A DNA stretch of 26,158 bases. It comes from an uncultured Desulfuromonadales bacterium (GTDB taxonomy: Bacteria; Desulfobacterota; Desulfuromonadia; Desulfuromonadales; Geopsychrobacteraceae). Positions 7,431 to 16,366 of this stretch are shown here, in pieces. The stretch is from the NCBI GenBank assembly GCA_947259685.1, contig CAMYNC010000036.1, positions 1 through 26,158 on the forward strand, in the 5' to 3' direction. Made by a program: the position numbers and the translations under genes. Positions within the stretch are counted from its first letter, which is position 1, and every line of letters begins with the position of its first letter. A model generated the notes under the pieces. That model saw only the letters and a list, made by a program, of their open reading frames with translations. It was not told the DNA's origin and did no database searches.

Positions 7431-8812
7431 GGCTGAACCCCTTGCTTCTGCAAACGCTCCGCCAGCTGATCGCAGACCTGATTAACGTTCCCGGCGCCCA
7501 GAGTCACAACCAGATCTCCCGGTTCGACAACTTCTGCCAGAAACTCACTTGCCTCTTCCAGCCCAGCCCGGTAATGGGTGTCCTTATGGCCATGCTCGAT
7601 GATCCCGGCCGCCAGCGCTTCAGCATTGGCCCCTTCGATCGGTTCTTCGCCGGCGGCATAAACATCGGTCACTACCAGTAAATCGGCCTGGTAGAAAGCG
7701 GTCAGAAAATCTTCAAACAGGGCGCTGGTCCGACTGTAGCGATGCGGTTGAAAAACTGCCACCACGCGTCTTTTCCACCCGGATTTGGCCGCAGCCAGCG
7801 TGGCTTTGATTTCTGCCGGATGATGACCGTAATCATCGACAATCATTATCCCGCCGATTTCATGACGCAGCTGAAAACGACGCTGCAGACCGCCGAAATT
7901 ACGGAAACCGCCGATAATTGTCTGGAAGGGAATTTCCAGCTCATGGGCAACGGCGATTACTGCCAAAGCATTCAGCACGTTGTGCCGACCCGGCATGCGG
8001 AAAGAAATCCGCCCCAATTCTTTCCCCTGAAAATGGGCAGTAAAACTGGTACGCCCCTGACGATGTTGCAGTTCATTGGCGTAAAAATCCGCCTGACTGG
8101 AAAAACCATAGGTCAGGTAGCGTTTTTTTACTTCCGGCAGAATCTCCTGAATATTCGGATCATCCAGGCAGAGCACTGCCCGGCCGTAAAATGGCACTTT
8201 GTTGATAAAATCGATAAAGATCAGCTTGATTTCATCCAGTCCGGAATAGAAATCAAGATGATCAGCATCAATATTGGTGACCACGGCGATGGTCGGCGAC
8301 AGATGCATAAACGAACCGTCCGACTCGTCCGCCTCGGCGACCAGAAATTTGCCACGGCCCAGCTTGGCGTTGCTGCCGAAAGCATCGAGTTTGCCACCGA
8401 TGACTGCGGTCGGATCGATTCCGGCATGATGCAGCACCAGTGACAGCATACTGGTGGTGGTGGTTTTGCCATGGGTGCCGGCGATGGCAATGCCATATTT
8501 CATCCGCATCAACTCAGCAAGCATTTCGGCGCGGGGGATCACCGCAACGTGCTGCCGGTGGGCTTCGACCACCTCAGGGTTCTCCGCCTTGACCGCCGTC
8601 GAGGTCACCACGACGTCAGCCTCAGAGACATTCTCCGCACTGTGGCCGATCAGAATTTCCCCACCCAGCTCAGCCAGCCGCCGAGTGGTATCCGATTCAC
8701 GCAGATCAGAGCCGGAAACACGGTAACCCTGATTAAGCAGCAACTCAGCGATGCCACTCATGCCGATGCCGCCAATGCCTACAAAGTGAATTTTTTTAAT
8801 CCGTCCGTACAT
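7427..8812 (-). CDS. murC: UDP-N-acetylmuramate--L-alanine ligase MurC
   Basis: First amino-acid ligase of the cytoplasmic peptidoglycan pathway: ATP-dependent addition of L-Ala to UDP-MurNAc. The 461 residues begin with the Rossmann-like [20 protein letters not shown], carry the P-loop [12 protein letters not shown] at about residues 113–124, SDGSFMHL and [12 protein letters not shown] in the central domain, and [10 protein letters not shown] and [10 protein letters not shown] in the C-terminal part. These are the normal Mur ligase landmarks. The length leaves no room for a MurB fusion, which occurs in some bacteria. It begins 4 nt after the murG stop and overlaps the ddl start by 4 nt. Confidence 0.96.
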   Translation of the reverse strand: MYGRIKKIHFVGIGGIGMSGIAELLLNQGYRVSGSDLRESDTTRRLAELGGEILIGHSAENVSEADVVVTSTAVKAENPEVVEAHRQHVAVIPRAEMLAELMRMKYGIAIAGTHGKTTTTSMLSLVLHHAGIDPTAVIGGKLDAFGSNAKLGRGKFLVAEADESDGSFMHLSPTIAVVTNIDADHLDFYSGLDEIKLIFIDFINKVPFYGRAVLCLDDPNIQEILPEVKKRYLTYGFSSQADFYANELQHRQGRTSFTAHFQGKELGRISFRMPGRHNVLNALAVIAVAHELEIPFQTIIGGFRNFGGLQRRFQLRHEIGGIMIVDDYGHHPAEIKATLAAAKSGWKRRVVAVFQPHRYSRTSALFEDFLTAFYQADLLVVTDVYAAGEEPIEGANAEALAAGIIEHGHKDTHYRAGLEEASEFLAEVVEPGDLVVTLGAGNVNQVCDQLAERLQKQGVQP

Positions 8813-8816
8813 CTAA

Positions 8817-9905
8817 TCAAACCTTTGCGTTTGCAGTGCCGAGCAGCTTTCGGCACTCACTCAATATCTTTTCCGTCGCTCCGGGATGGCCGAGGGTGCG
8901 GGCGTTATCTGCCATCTGCTGTAATACCTCTGGTTCTGCAAGCAGTTCAGCGAGAGTTAGCGCCAGTTTTTCTGCGCTCAGCTCGGTCTGCGGTAGCAAC
9001 CTGGATGCCCCGGCATCCGCCAGGGCCCTGGCGTTGGCGGTCTGGTGATCCCCAGCAGCAAAGGGAAAAGGGATCAGCACCGCTGGCCGGCCACAAACAG
9101 TTAATTCCGCCAAGGTGGTCGCCCCAGCCCGACAGACTACTAACTGCGCAGTAGCGTAGGCACTGGTCATATCATCGATAAACGGAACCACCTGCTGTGG
9201 ATCAAAGCCGGCCGCCTGATAAGCTTCACGGACCATGGCCAGATCATCTTCACCAGTCTGATGTAAAATCTTCGGTAGTACTGGCCAATCTTTCAGCAGC
9301 GGCAACATGGCCATGACCGCCTGATTTATCGCCCTGGCCCCCCGGCTGCCACCGAAAATCAACAGGGTTCCGCCTTCCGGCAGCTGCTGTGCGACATCTT
9401 CCAGACCTGACCGTAGCGGGTTACCGGTCAACAGGGTCTTGGTCCGATCGAAGCTGGTACCGCTGTCCGGAAAGGACAGGCAAATACGCTTTGCCCACCG
9501 GCCAAGAAACTTGTTACTCAGGCCAGGGAAGGCATTTTGCTCATGAATCAGATAGCCGATGCCAAGCACCTTGGCCATCAACAGCACCGGCACTGACGAG
9601 TAACCGCCAACCCCAATAATCAGGTCTGGACCGAAGTTGCGAATGATCTGCCTGGCCTGCTGCATGCTCTTTAGCAGCCGTGGGATCATTTCCAGCTTCG
9701 CCCGCCAGCCGCTGCCAACCACTCCGGCCATATCAACAGTTGCCAACGGCAAGCCCAGCGTTGGCAGCAAGCGAGCTTCCAGGCCTTTTTCTGTACCGAC
9801 GAACTGCACTGCAGCATCCTGGTCCTGCTGCAGAAGCTTTTGTGCCAATGCCACAGCCGGAAACAAATGCCCGCCGGTACCGCCGCCGGCCAATAACAAC
9901 CTCAT
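8817..9905 (-). CDS. murG: UDP-GlcNAc--lipid I N-acetylglucosaminyltransferase MurG
   Basis: Peripheral inner-membrane GT-B glycosyltransferase that turns lipid I into lipid II. From MRLLLAGGGTGGHLFPAVAL the protein is 362 residues. The first glycine-rich loop GGGTGGH, the acceptor-domain HEQNAFPGLSNKFL, a second glycine loop FGGSRGARAIN and the UDP-GlcNAc signature CRAGATTLAELTVCGRP with GDHQTANA are all present. The frame is open further upstream to 10139 but that part only shadows ftsW. ATG 9905 overlaps the ftsW stop by 4 nt (ATGA). Confidence 0.96.
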   Translation of the reverse strand: MRLLLAGGGTGGHLFPAVALAQKLLQQDQDAAVQFVGTEKGLEARLLPTLGLPLATVDMAGVVGSGWRAKLEMIPRLLKSMQQARQIIRNFGPDLIIGVGGYSSVPVLLMAKVLGIGYLIHEQNAFPGLSNKFLGRWAKRICLSFPDSGTSFDRTKTLLTGNPLRSGLEDVAQQLPEGGTLLIFGGSRGARAINQAVMAMLPLLKDWPVLPKILHQTGEDDLAMVREAYQAAGFDPQQVVPFIDDMTSAYATAQLVVCRAGATTLAELTVCGRPAVLIPFPFAAGDHQTANARALADAGASRLLPQTELSAEKLALTLAELLAEPEVLQQMADNARTLGHPGATEKILSECRKLLGTANAKV

Positions 9906-11005
9906 TTTTCGGTCTCCAGCGAGGCAGATATATTCAGCAGAATTCCTACTGCAATCAGACAAACCACCAAACTGGTTCCACCGTAAGAGATAAACGGCAA
10001 GGCCAGACCCTTGGTCGGCAGCAGGCCCATGCAAACCGCCAGGTTGACAAAAGCCTCCAGGCCAAGCAGCACACTTAAACCGAAAGCCAGGTTCCGCCCA
10101 AACGGGTCCTGACACTGCAAGGCAATCCGAATACCGCAAAGCACCAGCAACAGAAACAACGCAGCGACGACCAATACCCCGATCAGACCGAGCTCTTCAC
10201 CAATCACCGAAAAAATAAAATCGGTATGCGCTTCAGGCAGATAAAAAAGTTTTTGTTCGCCGACCCCGAGACCCTGCCCCAAAGCACCGCCCTTGCCGAA
10301 GGCAACCAGGCTTTGAATAATCTGAAAACCGGTATCGAAGGGATCTTCCCAGGGGTCAAGAAACGCCATGATCCGTCGGCGGCGATAATCAACCTGCATA
10401 ATCAGGATATACAGCGCCGGCAGACAAGCCAGGATCGTTGCCGCGATATAGTACCAGCGCACCCCAACGACCAGCAGCATCGACATGGCCACTCCGGCAA
10501 TAATCATCGCGCTACCCAGATCCGGCTGTTTCAGCAGCAAGCCGAGCAGCACTCCAAGGACCAGCATATAGGGCAGATAACCCTTGGCCAGAGAGCGAAC
10601 CTTCTCTTTTTTGCGGGTGAGAGAATGCGCCAAATAGAGCACCAAACCCAACTTGACCAGTTCGGCAGGTTGCAGGTTGAACCCCGGCAGCCGCAGCCAG
10701 CGTAAGGCGCCACCAACGCGTATCCCCAGCCCCGGCACCAACACCAGACCAAGCAAAACTATGCTGCCCAGCAGGGTCAGAACCGCCAGCCTGCGCCAGT
10801 TCTGGTAGTTGAAATAGGTTGCGCCAACCATCAGCAGGAACCCGACCAGGGTAAAAAGCAACTGGCGCTTGAGAAAGTAAAAGCCGTCGTTAAAACGCTG
10901 AGCGGCCATAATCGAGGAGGAAGAATAAACCATCACCACCCCGATGCAGGTCAGAGCGACCGCCAGCAGCAATAATGTCGTATCCACATCCCGGCGCAGT
11001 GTCAT
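9902..11005 (-). CDS. ftsW: Septal peptidoglycan polymerase FtsW (SEDS family)
   Basis: Polytopic SEDS-family glycosyltransferase that polymerises lipid II at the septum, in complex with FtsI. The 367 residues have about ten membrane segments. Family landmarks are VMVYSSSS near the N-terminus, GFNLQPAELVKLGLVLYLA, LKQPDLGSAMIIAGVA, HTDFIFSVIGEELGLIG, and the closing segment LPTKGLALPFISYGGTSLVV. RodA shares these motifs; the place between murD and murG inside the dcw cluster favours FtsW. It is coupled to both neighbours by 4-nt overlaps. Confidence 0.95.
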   Translation of the reverse strand: MTLRRDVDTTLLLLAVALTCIGVVMVYSSSSIMAAQRFNDGFYFLKRQLLFTLVGFLLMVGATYFNYQNWRRLAVLTLLGSIVLLGLVLVPGLGIRVGGALRWLRLPGFNLQPAELVKLGLVLYLAHSLTRKKEKVRSLAKGYLPYMLVLGVLLGLLLKQPDLGSAMIIAGVAMSMLLVVGVRWYYIAATILACLPALYILIMQVDYRRRRIMAFLDPWEDPFDTGFQIIQSLVAFGKGGALGQGLGVGEQKLFYLPEAHTDFIFSVIGEELGLIGVLVVAALFLLLVLCGIRIALQCQDPFGRNLAFGLSVLLGLEAFVNLAVCMGLLPTKGLALPFISYGGTSLVVCLIAVGILLNISASLETEK

Positions 11006-12360
11006 CTTATTCCCTCCGCCGGCAGCTGTTGGACCAGGCGGGTAAATTCCTCACCGCGAACTTGGTAATTGGCAAACATATCGAAACTGGAGCAGGCGGG
11101 TGAAAGCAGCACCGTGCCCCCCGTCGGCGTCAGCTGGTGGGCCAGCTGTACCGCAGCCGCCAGCGAATCCGCTCGCTTAATCCGGCTGCACCCGGTAAGC
11201 TCTTTGGCCATACGCGTAGCGGCCTCGCCGATCAGGATTAAATCAACCACTTTCTCTTCAAGCAGCGGTCCCAACAAGCGATAGTCTCCCCCCTTGTCCT
11301 TGCCGCCGGCAATCAGGGTCACCGGCGCCGACAGTCCGGCCAAACTCTTCAGCACACTGCCAACGTTGGTGCCTTTGGAGTCGTTATACCAACGCACCCC
11401 GTTGAGCTGCCGAACCAGACTCATGCGATGTTCCAGGCCCGCAAAATTGCAGACTGCCGACCAGGCCAAATCGGCAGGGCAGCCCTGCAACAGTGCCGGG
11501 ACTAAGGCGGCCATAGCGTTCTCCACGTTATGAGCGCCGGCCAATTGCAAACCACTCAGCGGCAGCCGGGTATCTGCGCCGTTCCAATTCCAGAGCAGTT
11601 CTGCTCCCTGCCGACGGATCCCACGGACATCTTGCCCCTGGGCGGAAAACCAAACTTTGGTGGTCGGTAGTTTTTCGGTCAGACGACAGACTTCCGGATC
11701 ATCCGCATTGAGAATTGCATAATCGCTGGCGGTCATATTGCGGAACAGCTGCAACTTTGCGTGGTAATAACTGTCCAGATCGGGGTAACGATCGAGATGG
11801 TCGGAACTTAAGTTGAGCAACATTCCGAAGCGCGGGTGGAAACTGGCAATGGTTTCCAACTGGAACGATGACAGCTCTACCGCCAGCAGCTCGTAATTCT
11901 GCCCGCAGGCTTCAACCAGAGGGGTGCCGATATTTCCGCCGACAAAGACTCTTTTCCCCCAGGCGTTAAAAATTTCGCCAACCAGGCTGGTGGTCGTCGA
12001 TTTGCCGTTGGTACCAGTAATCCCGACGATCGGAGCCTCGATCTCACCCGCCGCCAGTTCGATTTCGCCACGCAACGGAATTCCCAGGGATGCCGCCAAC
12101 GCCAGGGGTTCGCAGTCCAGCGGCACACCGGGGCTGACAGCCACCAGGTCGGCCTGTTCAAACAGTGACAGGCTATGGCCACCCAGATCAAGCTCGACCG
12201 GCAACGGTTTGAGGCTGTCAATTCCTTCGATCCGTTCGGCAGAGCGTTGGTCTGACAGGGCAACCCTGGCTCCCCGCTGCAGCAGAAAGCGCACCAGGGC
12301 CTGACCACTCAGGCCAGCCCCGATAACCACCACTCTCTGTCCGGAAAAATCCTGTTTCAT
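11002..12360 (-). CDS. murD: UDP-N-acetylmuramoyl-L-alanine--D-glutamate ligase MurD
   Basis: ATP-dependent cytoplasmic ligase adding D-Glu to UDP-MurNAc-L-Ala. The 452 residues match the family. The N-terminal nucleotide-fold domain shows [21 protein letters not shown], the P-loop is [15 protein letters not shown] at about residues 113–127, [21 protein letters not shown] lies in the central domain (with the usual His-Leu-Asp-Arg), then [20 protein letters not shown] and [11 protein letters not shown]. The end has [20 protein letters not shown], typical of MurD. ATG 12360 overlaps the mraY stop as ATGA. Confidence 0.96.
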   Translation of the reverse strand: MKQDFSGQRVVVIGAGLSGQALVRFLLQRGARVALSDQRSAERIEGIDSLKPLPVELDLGGHSLSLFEQADLVAVSPGVPLDCEPLALAASLGIPLRGEIELAAGEIEAPIVGITGTNGKSTTTSLVGEIFNAWGKRVFVGGNIGTPLVEACGQNYELLAVELSSFQLETIASFHPRFGMLLNLSSDHLDRYPDLDSYYHAKLQLFRNMTASDYAILNADDPEVCRLTEKLPTTKVWFSAQGQDVRGIRRQGAELLWNWNGADTRLPLSGLQLAGAHNVENAMAALVPALLQGCPADLAWSAVCNFAGLEHRMSLVRQLNGVRWYNDSKGTNVGSVLKSLAGLSAPVTLIAGGKDKGGDYRLLGPLLEEKVVDLILIGEAATRMAKELTGCSRIKRADSLAAAVQLAHQLTPTGGTVLLSPACSSFDMFANYQVRGEEFTRLVQQLPAEGIR

Positions 12361-13433
12361 CGCAACTTCAACGTCGACAGGCCGATCAAGGCCAGGATAA
12401 TGCTGATGATCCAGAACCGTACGATAATCTTCGGCTCTGGCCAGCCTTTCAGTTCAAAATGATGATGAATTGGTGCCATCCGGAACACCCGTCGTCCCCA
12501 GTACTTAAAGGAAATCACCTGGACAATCACCGACAAGGCTTCCATCACAAAAATGCCACCAACAATCACCAGGACAAATTCGTTTTTCGTAATCACTGCG
12601 ATAGTGCCGATCGAGCCGCCCAGCGACAAACTGCCGACATCGCCCATAAATACTTGAGCCGGGTAGCTGTTGAACCACAAAAAACCGAGCCCGGCGCCGA
12701 CCATGGCACCACAGAGCACCGCCAGTTCGCCGGCACCCTGGATACCACTGATCTGCAGATAGCTGGACAGCTTGGCATTACCGGCCAGGTAAGCCAGCAG
12801 CAGGAAGGTACCTGCGGCAATGATAATCGGTCCGATCGCCAGGCCATCGAGACCGTCGGTCAGATTGACCGCGTTGCTCGCCCCGACCATAACCAGCACA
12901 GCAAAAGGGATATAGAACAGTCCCAGGTCAGGCTGCACATTCTTGAAAAACGGCAGACTCAGCCGGGTATCAAAGCCGGTGCTTTGATAGAGCAACAGGG
13001 CTGCGATGGTGGCGATCAGGATCTGCCAGAACATTTTCTGCCGGGCCGATATCCCATCGCTGTTCTTGCGCACCACCTTCAAATAGTCATCGACAAAACC
13101 GATTGCCCCATAGCCGGCCGTCACCAGCAGAGTCACCCAGATATACAGGTTGGTTAAATCGGCCCAGAGCAGGGTCGGCAGCATGATCGCCAACAGGATC
13201 AGGGAGCCGCCCATGGTTGGGGTGCCCTCCTTGACAAAGTGTGACTCAGGGCCGACTTTGCGGATCGACTGACCGATCTGCATCTTCTGCAGGGTATCGA
13301 TCAACCAAGGGCCGAGCATAAAGGCGATCATCAGCGCAGTAATGGTCGCGTAAATGGTCCGGAAGGTGATAAACCGAAACACATACAACACCGAAAATTC
13401 TGTGTGTAGTGGGTAGAGAAGGTGATAAAGCAC
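12357..13433 (-). CDS. mraY: Phospho-N-acetylmuramoyl-pentapeptide transferase MraY
   Basis: Ten-segment inner-membrane enzyme that moves phospho-MurNAc-pentapeptide from UDP to undecaprenyl phosphate, giving lipid I. The 358 residues start MLYHLLYPL, close to many MraY proteins. Landmarks are [13 protein letters not shown], the Asp-Asp motif [35 protein letters not shown] and the cytoplasmic histidine loop [14 protein letters not shown]. All the catalytic acidic residues can be seen. The start lies 3 nt after the murF stop and the 3' end overlaps murD by 4 nt. Confidence 0.97.
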   Translation of the reverse strand: MLYHLLYPLHTEFSVLYVFRFITFRTIYATITALMIAFMLGPWLIDTLQKMQIGQSIRKVGPESHFVKEGTPTMGGSLILLAIMLPTLLWADLTNLYIWVTLLVTAGYGAIGFVDDYLKVVRKNSDGISARQKMFWQILIATIAALLLYQSTGFDTRLSLPFFKNVQPDLGLFYIPFAVLVMVGASNAVNLTDGLDGLAIGPIIIAAGTFLLLAYLAGNAKLSSYLQISGIQGAGELAVLCGAMVGAGLGFLWFNSYPAQVFMGDVGSLSLGGSIGTIAVITKNEFVLVIVGGIFVMEALSVIVQVISFKYWGRRVFRMAPIHHHFELKGWPEPKIIVRFWIISIILALIGLSTLKLR

Positions 13434-13436
13434 CCG

Positions 13437-14831
13437 TTAGCTCCCTTGCTGCCCGTTCGGCAGCTCCTCGGTTGTGGTGCGCAGAGCATCCGCCACCAGA
13501 TCCAATTTAACCCCGCGAGATCCCTTGATCAAAATTCGGTCACCTGGTCGCTGCATTTCCTGGAGATATTCAATCGCCGCCGCCGCATCAGCAACTTCAA
13601 CCAGCTGCTCGCTCTGCATGCCGGCGCTGGCAGCTCCAGCGGTAATTTCATCAGCATAGTTACCAACGGCAATCAACAGGTCGATTACTCCGGCGGCTTT
13701 AGCACCAATTTCTTGATGCATCTGTCCGGCCTCTTTGCCAAGCTCCAACATATCGCCAAGGACCGCGACCCGTCGCCCTGAACCCTTTTGCGCGGCCAGA
13801 GCATCAAGGGCGACGGCCACCGACAACGGATTGGCATTATAGCTGTCATCCAGCAGCACCCCACCACAGGGTAGCGGAAACAGGTTCATTCGCCCCGGGC
13901 TTGAGACAAAGCCATTCAGCCCGGCGGCAATCTTTTCCAGCGGTACATCCAGCACCAGTGCAGCGGCGGCAGCCGCAAGCACGTTATGCACATTGTGCCG
14001 GCCAGGAACCTTGAGGCAGATAGCCTGTCTGTTACCTTCAAACAACAATTCCAGGCAGATCGAATCAGGCATGACCTCAATCTGCTCAGCCCTGACCTGA
14101 GCTTCTGGACAGATGCCAAAACCAACCTTCCGCACTCCATTGGCAACGGGCAGACGGGCCACCCGCGGATCATCCAGGTTGATGATCGCGGTGCCACCGC
14201 TGAGCCCGGCAAACAGCTCCCCTTTGGCACGCGCAACCCCATCCAGCCCATGCAGGGTCTCCAGGTGAGCCGGGCCAATGTTGGTAATAATTCCGACTGT
14301 CGGCATGGCAATTTCGGTCAACCGCTCGATCTCGCCCAACGAGCTGGTGCCCATCTCCAGGACTGCCCACTGGTGCTCCGGCTGCAAACGGAACAGGGTT
14401 AACGGCAGCCCGATCAGGTTGTTGAAGTTCCCATTGGTTTTCAAGCCTGGCCCGACTTTTTCCAGAATGGCGGCAAGCATCTCCTTGGTGGTGGTCTTTC
14501 CGGCTGAGCCGGTCACCGCCACCAGCGGTCCCTGCAGCTGCAGGCGGTAGGCAGCCGCCAGATCACCCAGTGCATGCAGGGTATTGGCTACCCGGACAAC
14601 CGGAACAGTCAATCCCTCCACCACCTCTTCGCTTAAACAGGCCGCAGCACCATTTTTTACCGCCTGGCTGAGATAGTCATGACCATCGAAGCGCTCGCCC
14701 CGCAAGGGCACAAACAGCTCTCCCGGGGAAAGATTCCGACTGTCGGTCGATATCCCGGTGAGCTCGCAATTGCGCTTTTTCCCGGAGAATTCACCCGCCG
14801 TTATTCGTGCAACCCGCTCCAGATCAATCAT
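13437..14831 (-). CDS. murF: UDP-MurNAc-tripeptide--D-Ala-D-Ala ligase MurF
   Basis: Last cytoplasmic Mur ligase: joins the Ddl product D-Ala-D-Ala to the tripeptide. From MIDLERVARI the protein is 464 residues. The N-terminal domain has GISTDSRNLSPGELFVPL and RFDGHDYL, the P-loop is AVTGSAGKTTTKEMLAAIL, then NGNFNNLIGLPLTL, LEMGTSSLGEIERL and TNIGPAHLETL in the central domain. GRHNVHNVLAAAAAAL and DDSYNANPLSVAVAL complete the fold. An in-frame ATG at 14837 is also possible but has its GGGAG too close; 14831 fits better. The 5' end overlaps murE by 8 nt (14 nt with the earlier start). Confidence 0.95.
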   Translation of the reverse strand: MIDLERVARITAGEFSGKKRNCELTGISTDSRNLSPGELFVPLRGERFDGHDYLSQAVKNGAAACLSEEVVEGLTVPVVRVANTLHALGDLAAAYRLQLQGPLVAVTGSAGKTTTKEMLAAILEKVGPGLKTNGNFNNLIGLPLTLFRLQPEHQWAVLEMGTSSLGEIERLTEIAMPTVGIITNIGPAHLETLHGLDGVARAKGELFAGLSGGTAIINLDDPRVARLPVANGVRKVGFGICPEAQVRAEQIEVMPDSICLELLFEGNRQAICLKVPGRHNVHNVLAAAAAALVLDVPLEKIAAGLNGFVSSPGRMNLFPLPCGGVLLDDSYNANPLSVAVALDALAAQKGSGRRVAVLGDMLELGKEAGQMHQEIGAKAAGVIDLLIAVGNYADEITAGAASAGMQSEQLVEVADAAAAIEYLQEMQRPGDRILIKGSRGVKLDLVADALRTTTEELPNGQQGS

Positions 14832-16353
14832 CGGCATTCGCTCCCGCGTCAGTGGCTTCAGTAGTCAGATTAAGCGCCCGATAAAGTTCTTCCCGATCAT
14901 CAAAATGAATTTTTTTCCTGCCGAGAATCTGGTAATCCTCGTGCCCCTTGCCTGCTACTAAAACTAAATCCCCACCCCCGGCCTGTTGACAGGCAAACTC
15001 AATCGCCTCTCGGCGATCTGGAATCATCACGAATCCCGGCTGATCGCTAGGCAGTTCTCCTTGCTGAAACTCTTTGGCTCCTGCGGCCAATGCTCCCGCC
15101 CGGATCTGTGCGAGGATTTCAAATGGATCCTCAGTGCGCGGGTTATCCGAGGTAAACACCACCAAATCGGAATAGCGTACTGCCACTTCAGCCATGACTG
15201 GCCGCTTGCTCGGGTCGCGATCCCCGCCACAACCGACCAGACAGATCAACCGCCGGTGCTCTAACTTTGCCAGGGTTTTTAAGACCTGCTCCAAGGCATC
15301 TCCGGTGTGTGCATAGTCGACCAGCGCTAACACATCCTGGCTATTCTCAATCCGTTGCAATCGTCCCGGAACCTGCGGCGCCTGCCTGATGCCGGCCTCG
15401 ATAGTCGAATTGCAGATCCCTGCTGCCTGGGAAGCCGCAGTAGCAGCCAGCAAATTGCTGACATTGAACTCTCCAATCAGCGCGCTATCGACACGGATCG
15501 GCCCTGCAGAGGTTGCGAATTCGCCTCGGATACCTTCACGCCCTGAGCTGACCCGTATCGCCTGCACACTGGCGCCGGCTGCAGAGCCAAAGCTGATCCA
15601 GCTGCTCTTCTCCTGCAACAGCCGCTGTCCATATTTATCATCCAGGTTGACCACTCCGGCACCCTGTTCCAACAGCTCAGCAAACAGCCGGCGCTTGCTG
15701 GCAAAATAGTTATCAAGGTTTTGGTGATAGTCCAGATGTTCCGGAGTCAGGTTAGTAAAGACCGCAACATCAAACCCTACCCCGTCAACCCGGTGTTGCT
15801 CGAGGGCATGGGAAGAAACCTCGAGAATGAAAGCATCGGCCCCTTGGGCCCTGAAGTCGGCCATCATCTTCATCAGTTCAACCGACTCTGGAGTGGTATG
15901 GGGCGATTCCAGCACCCGCTCACCGAAGCGGTATTCAACCGTGCCGAACACCGCCGGGGAATAACCCGCTTGCCGCAGGATCGCCTCGAGGAGATAGGTG
16001 GTGGTGGTCTTGCCGTTGGTTCCTGTCACTCCGATCACCAGCTGACCTGTGCTGGGTTGGCCGTAAAAACTGGCCGCCAGCTTAGCCATGGCCGAACGAA
16101 CATTTTTCACCCGGACATAGCAGACTCCGGCTGAAGGGTTGGCCGGAAGCCGCTCGACAACAATCGCAGCGGCACCACCGGTTTCTGCCTGAGGAATGAA
16201 TTCGTGGCCATCGACCTGGGTTCCCGGCAGGGCAAAAAACAGGCTACCGCTTGCGACCTGACGGGAATCGAAACAGAGCCCGGTGATTGCCACCTCGGCA
16301 TCGCCCTGGATCGCTTCGACCGCTATCGCTGTCAGCAGTTCTTGCAGTAGCAT
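14824..16353 (-). CDS. murE: UDP-MurNAc-L-Ala-D-Glu--meso-diaminopimelate ligase MurE
   Basis: Third Mur ligase, adding the diamino acid that crosslinks the wall. The 509 residues show LCFDSRQVASGSLFFALPG in the UDP-binding domain, the P-loop VTGTNGKTTTTYLLEA at about 109–124, and LTPEHLDYHQNLDNYFASKR. The C-terminal domain carries SDNPRTEDP at about 402–410. DNPR is the known specificity motif for meso-diaminopimelate rather than lysine, so the wall should be of the Gram-negative A1-gamma type. AGKGHEDYQ lies near the end. ATG 16353 has GAGAGG seven bases upstream; ATG 16359 is one base from it and so less likely. Confidence 0.96.
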   Translation of the reverse strand: MLLQELLTAIAVEAIQGDAEVAITGLCFDSRQVASGSLFFALPGTQVDGHEFIPQAETGGAAAIVVERLPANPSAGVCYVRVKNVRSAMAKLAASFYGQPSTGQLVIGVTGTNGKTTTTYLLEAILRQAGYSPAVFGTVEYRFGERVLESPHTTPESVELMKMMADFRAQGADAFILEVSSHALEQHRVDGVGFDVAVFTNLTPEHLDYHQNLDNYFASKRRLFAELLEQGAGVVNLDDKYGQRLLQEKSSWISFGSAAGASVQAIRVSSGREGIRGEFATSAGPIRVDSALIGEFNVSNLLAATAASQAAGICNSTIEAGIRQAPQVPGRLQRIENSQDVLALVDYAHTGDALEQVLKTLAKLEHRRLICLVGCGGDRDPSKRPVMAEVAVRYSDLVVFTSDNPRTEDPFEILAQIRAGALAAGAKEFQQGELPSDQPGFVMIPDRREAIEFACQQAGGGDLVLVAGKGHEDYQILGRKKIHFDDREELYRALNLTTEATDAGANADD

Positions 16354-16366
16354 CAGCATTCCTCTC

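Noticed and set aside
7742..8443. Long plus-strand open frames inside the dcw operon (also 8471–9154 and 12459–13157)
   Set aside because: They lie opposite murC, murG and mraY, which have full catalytic motifs. Their products are low-complexity, rich in Gln, His and Arg, with no ribosome sites. They are shadows of the real genes.
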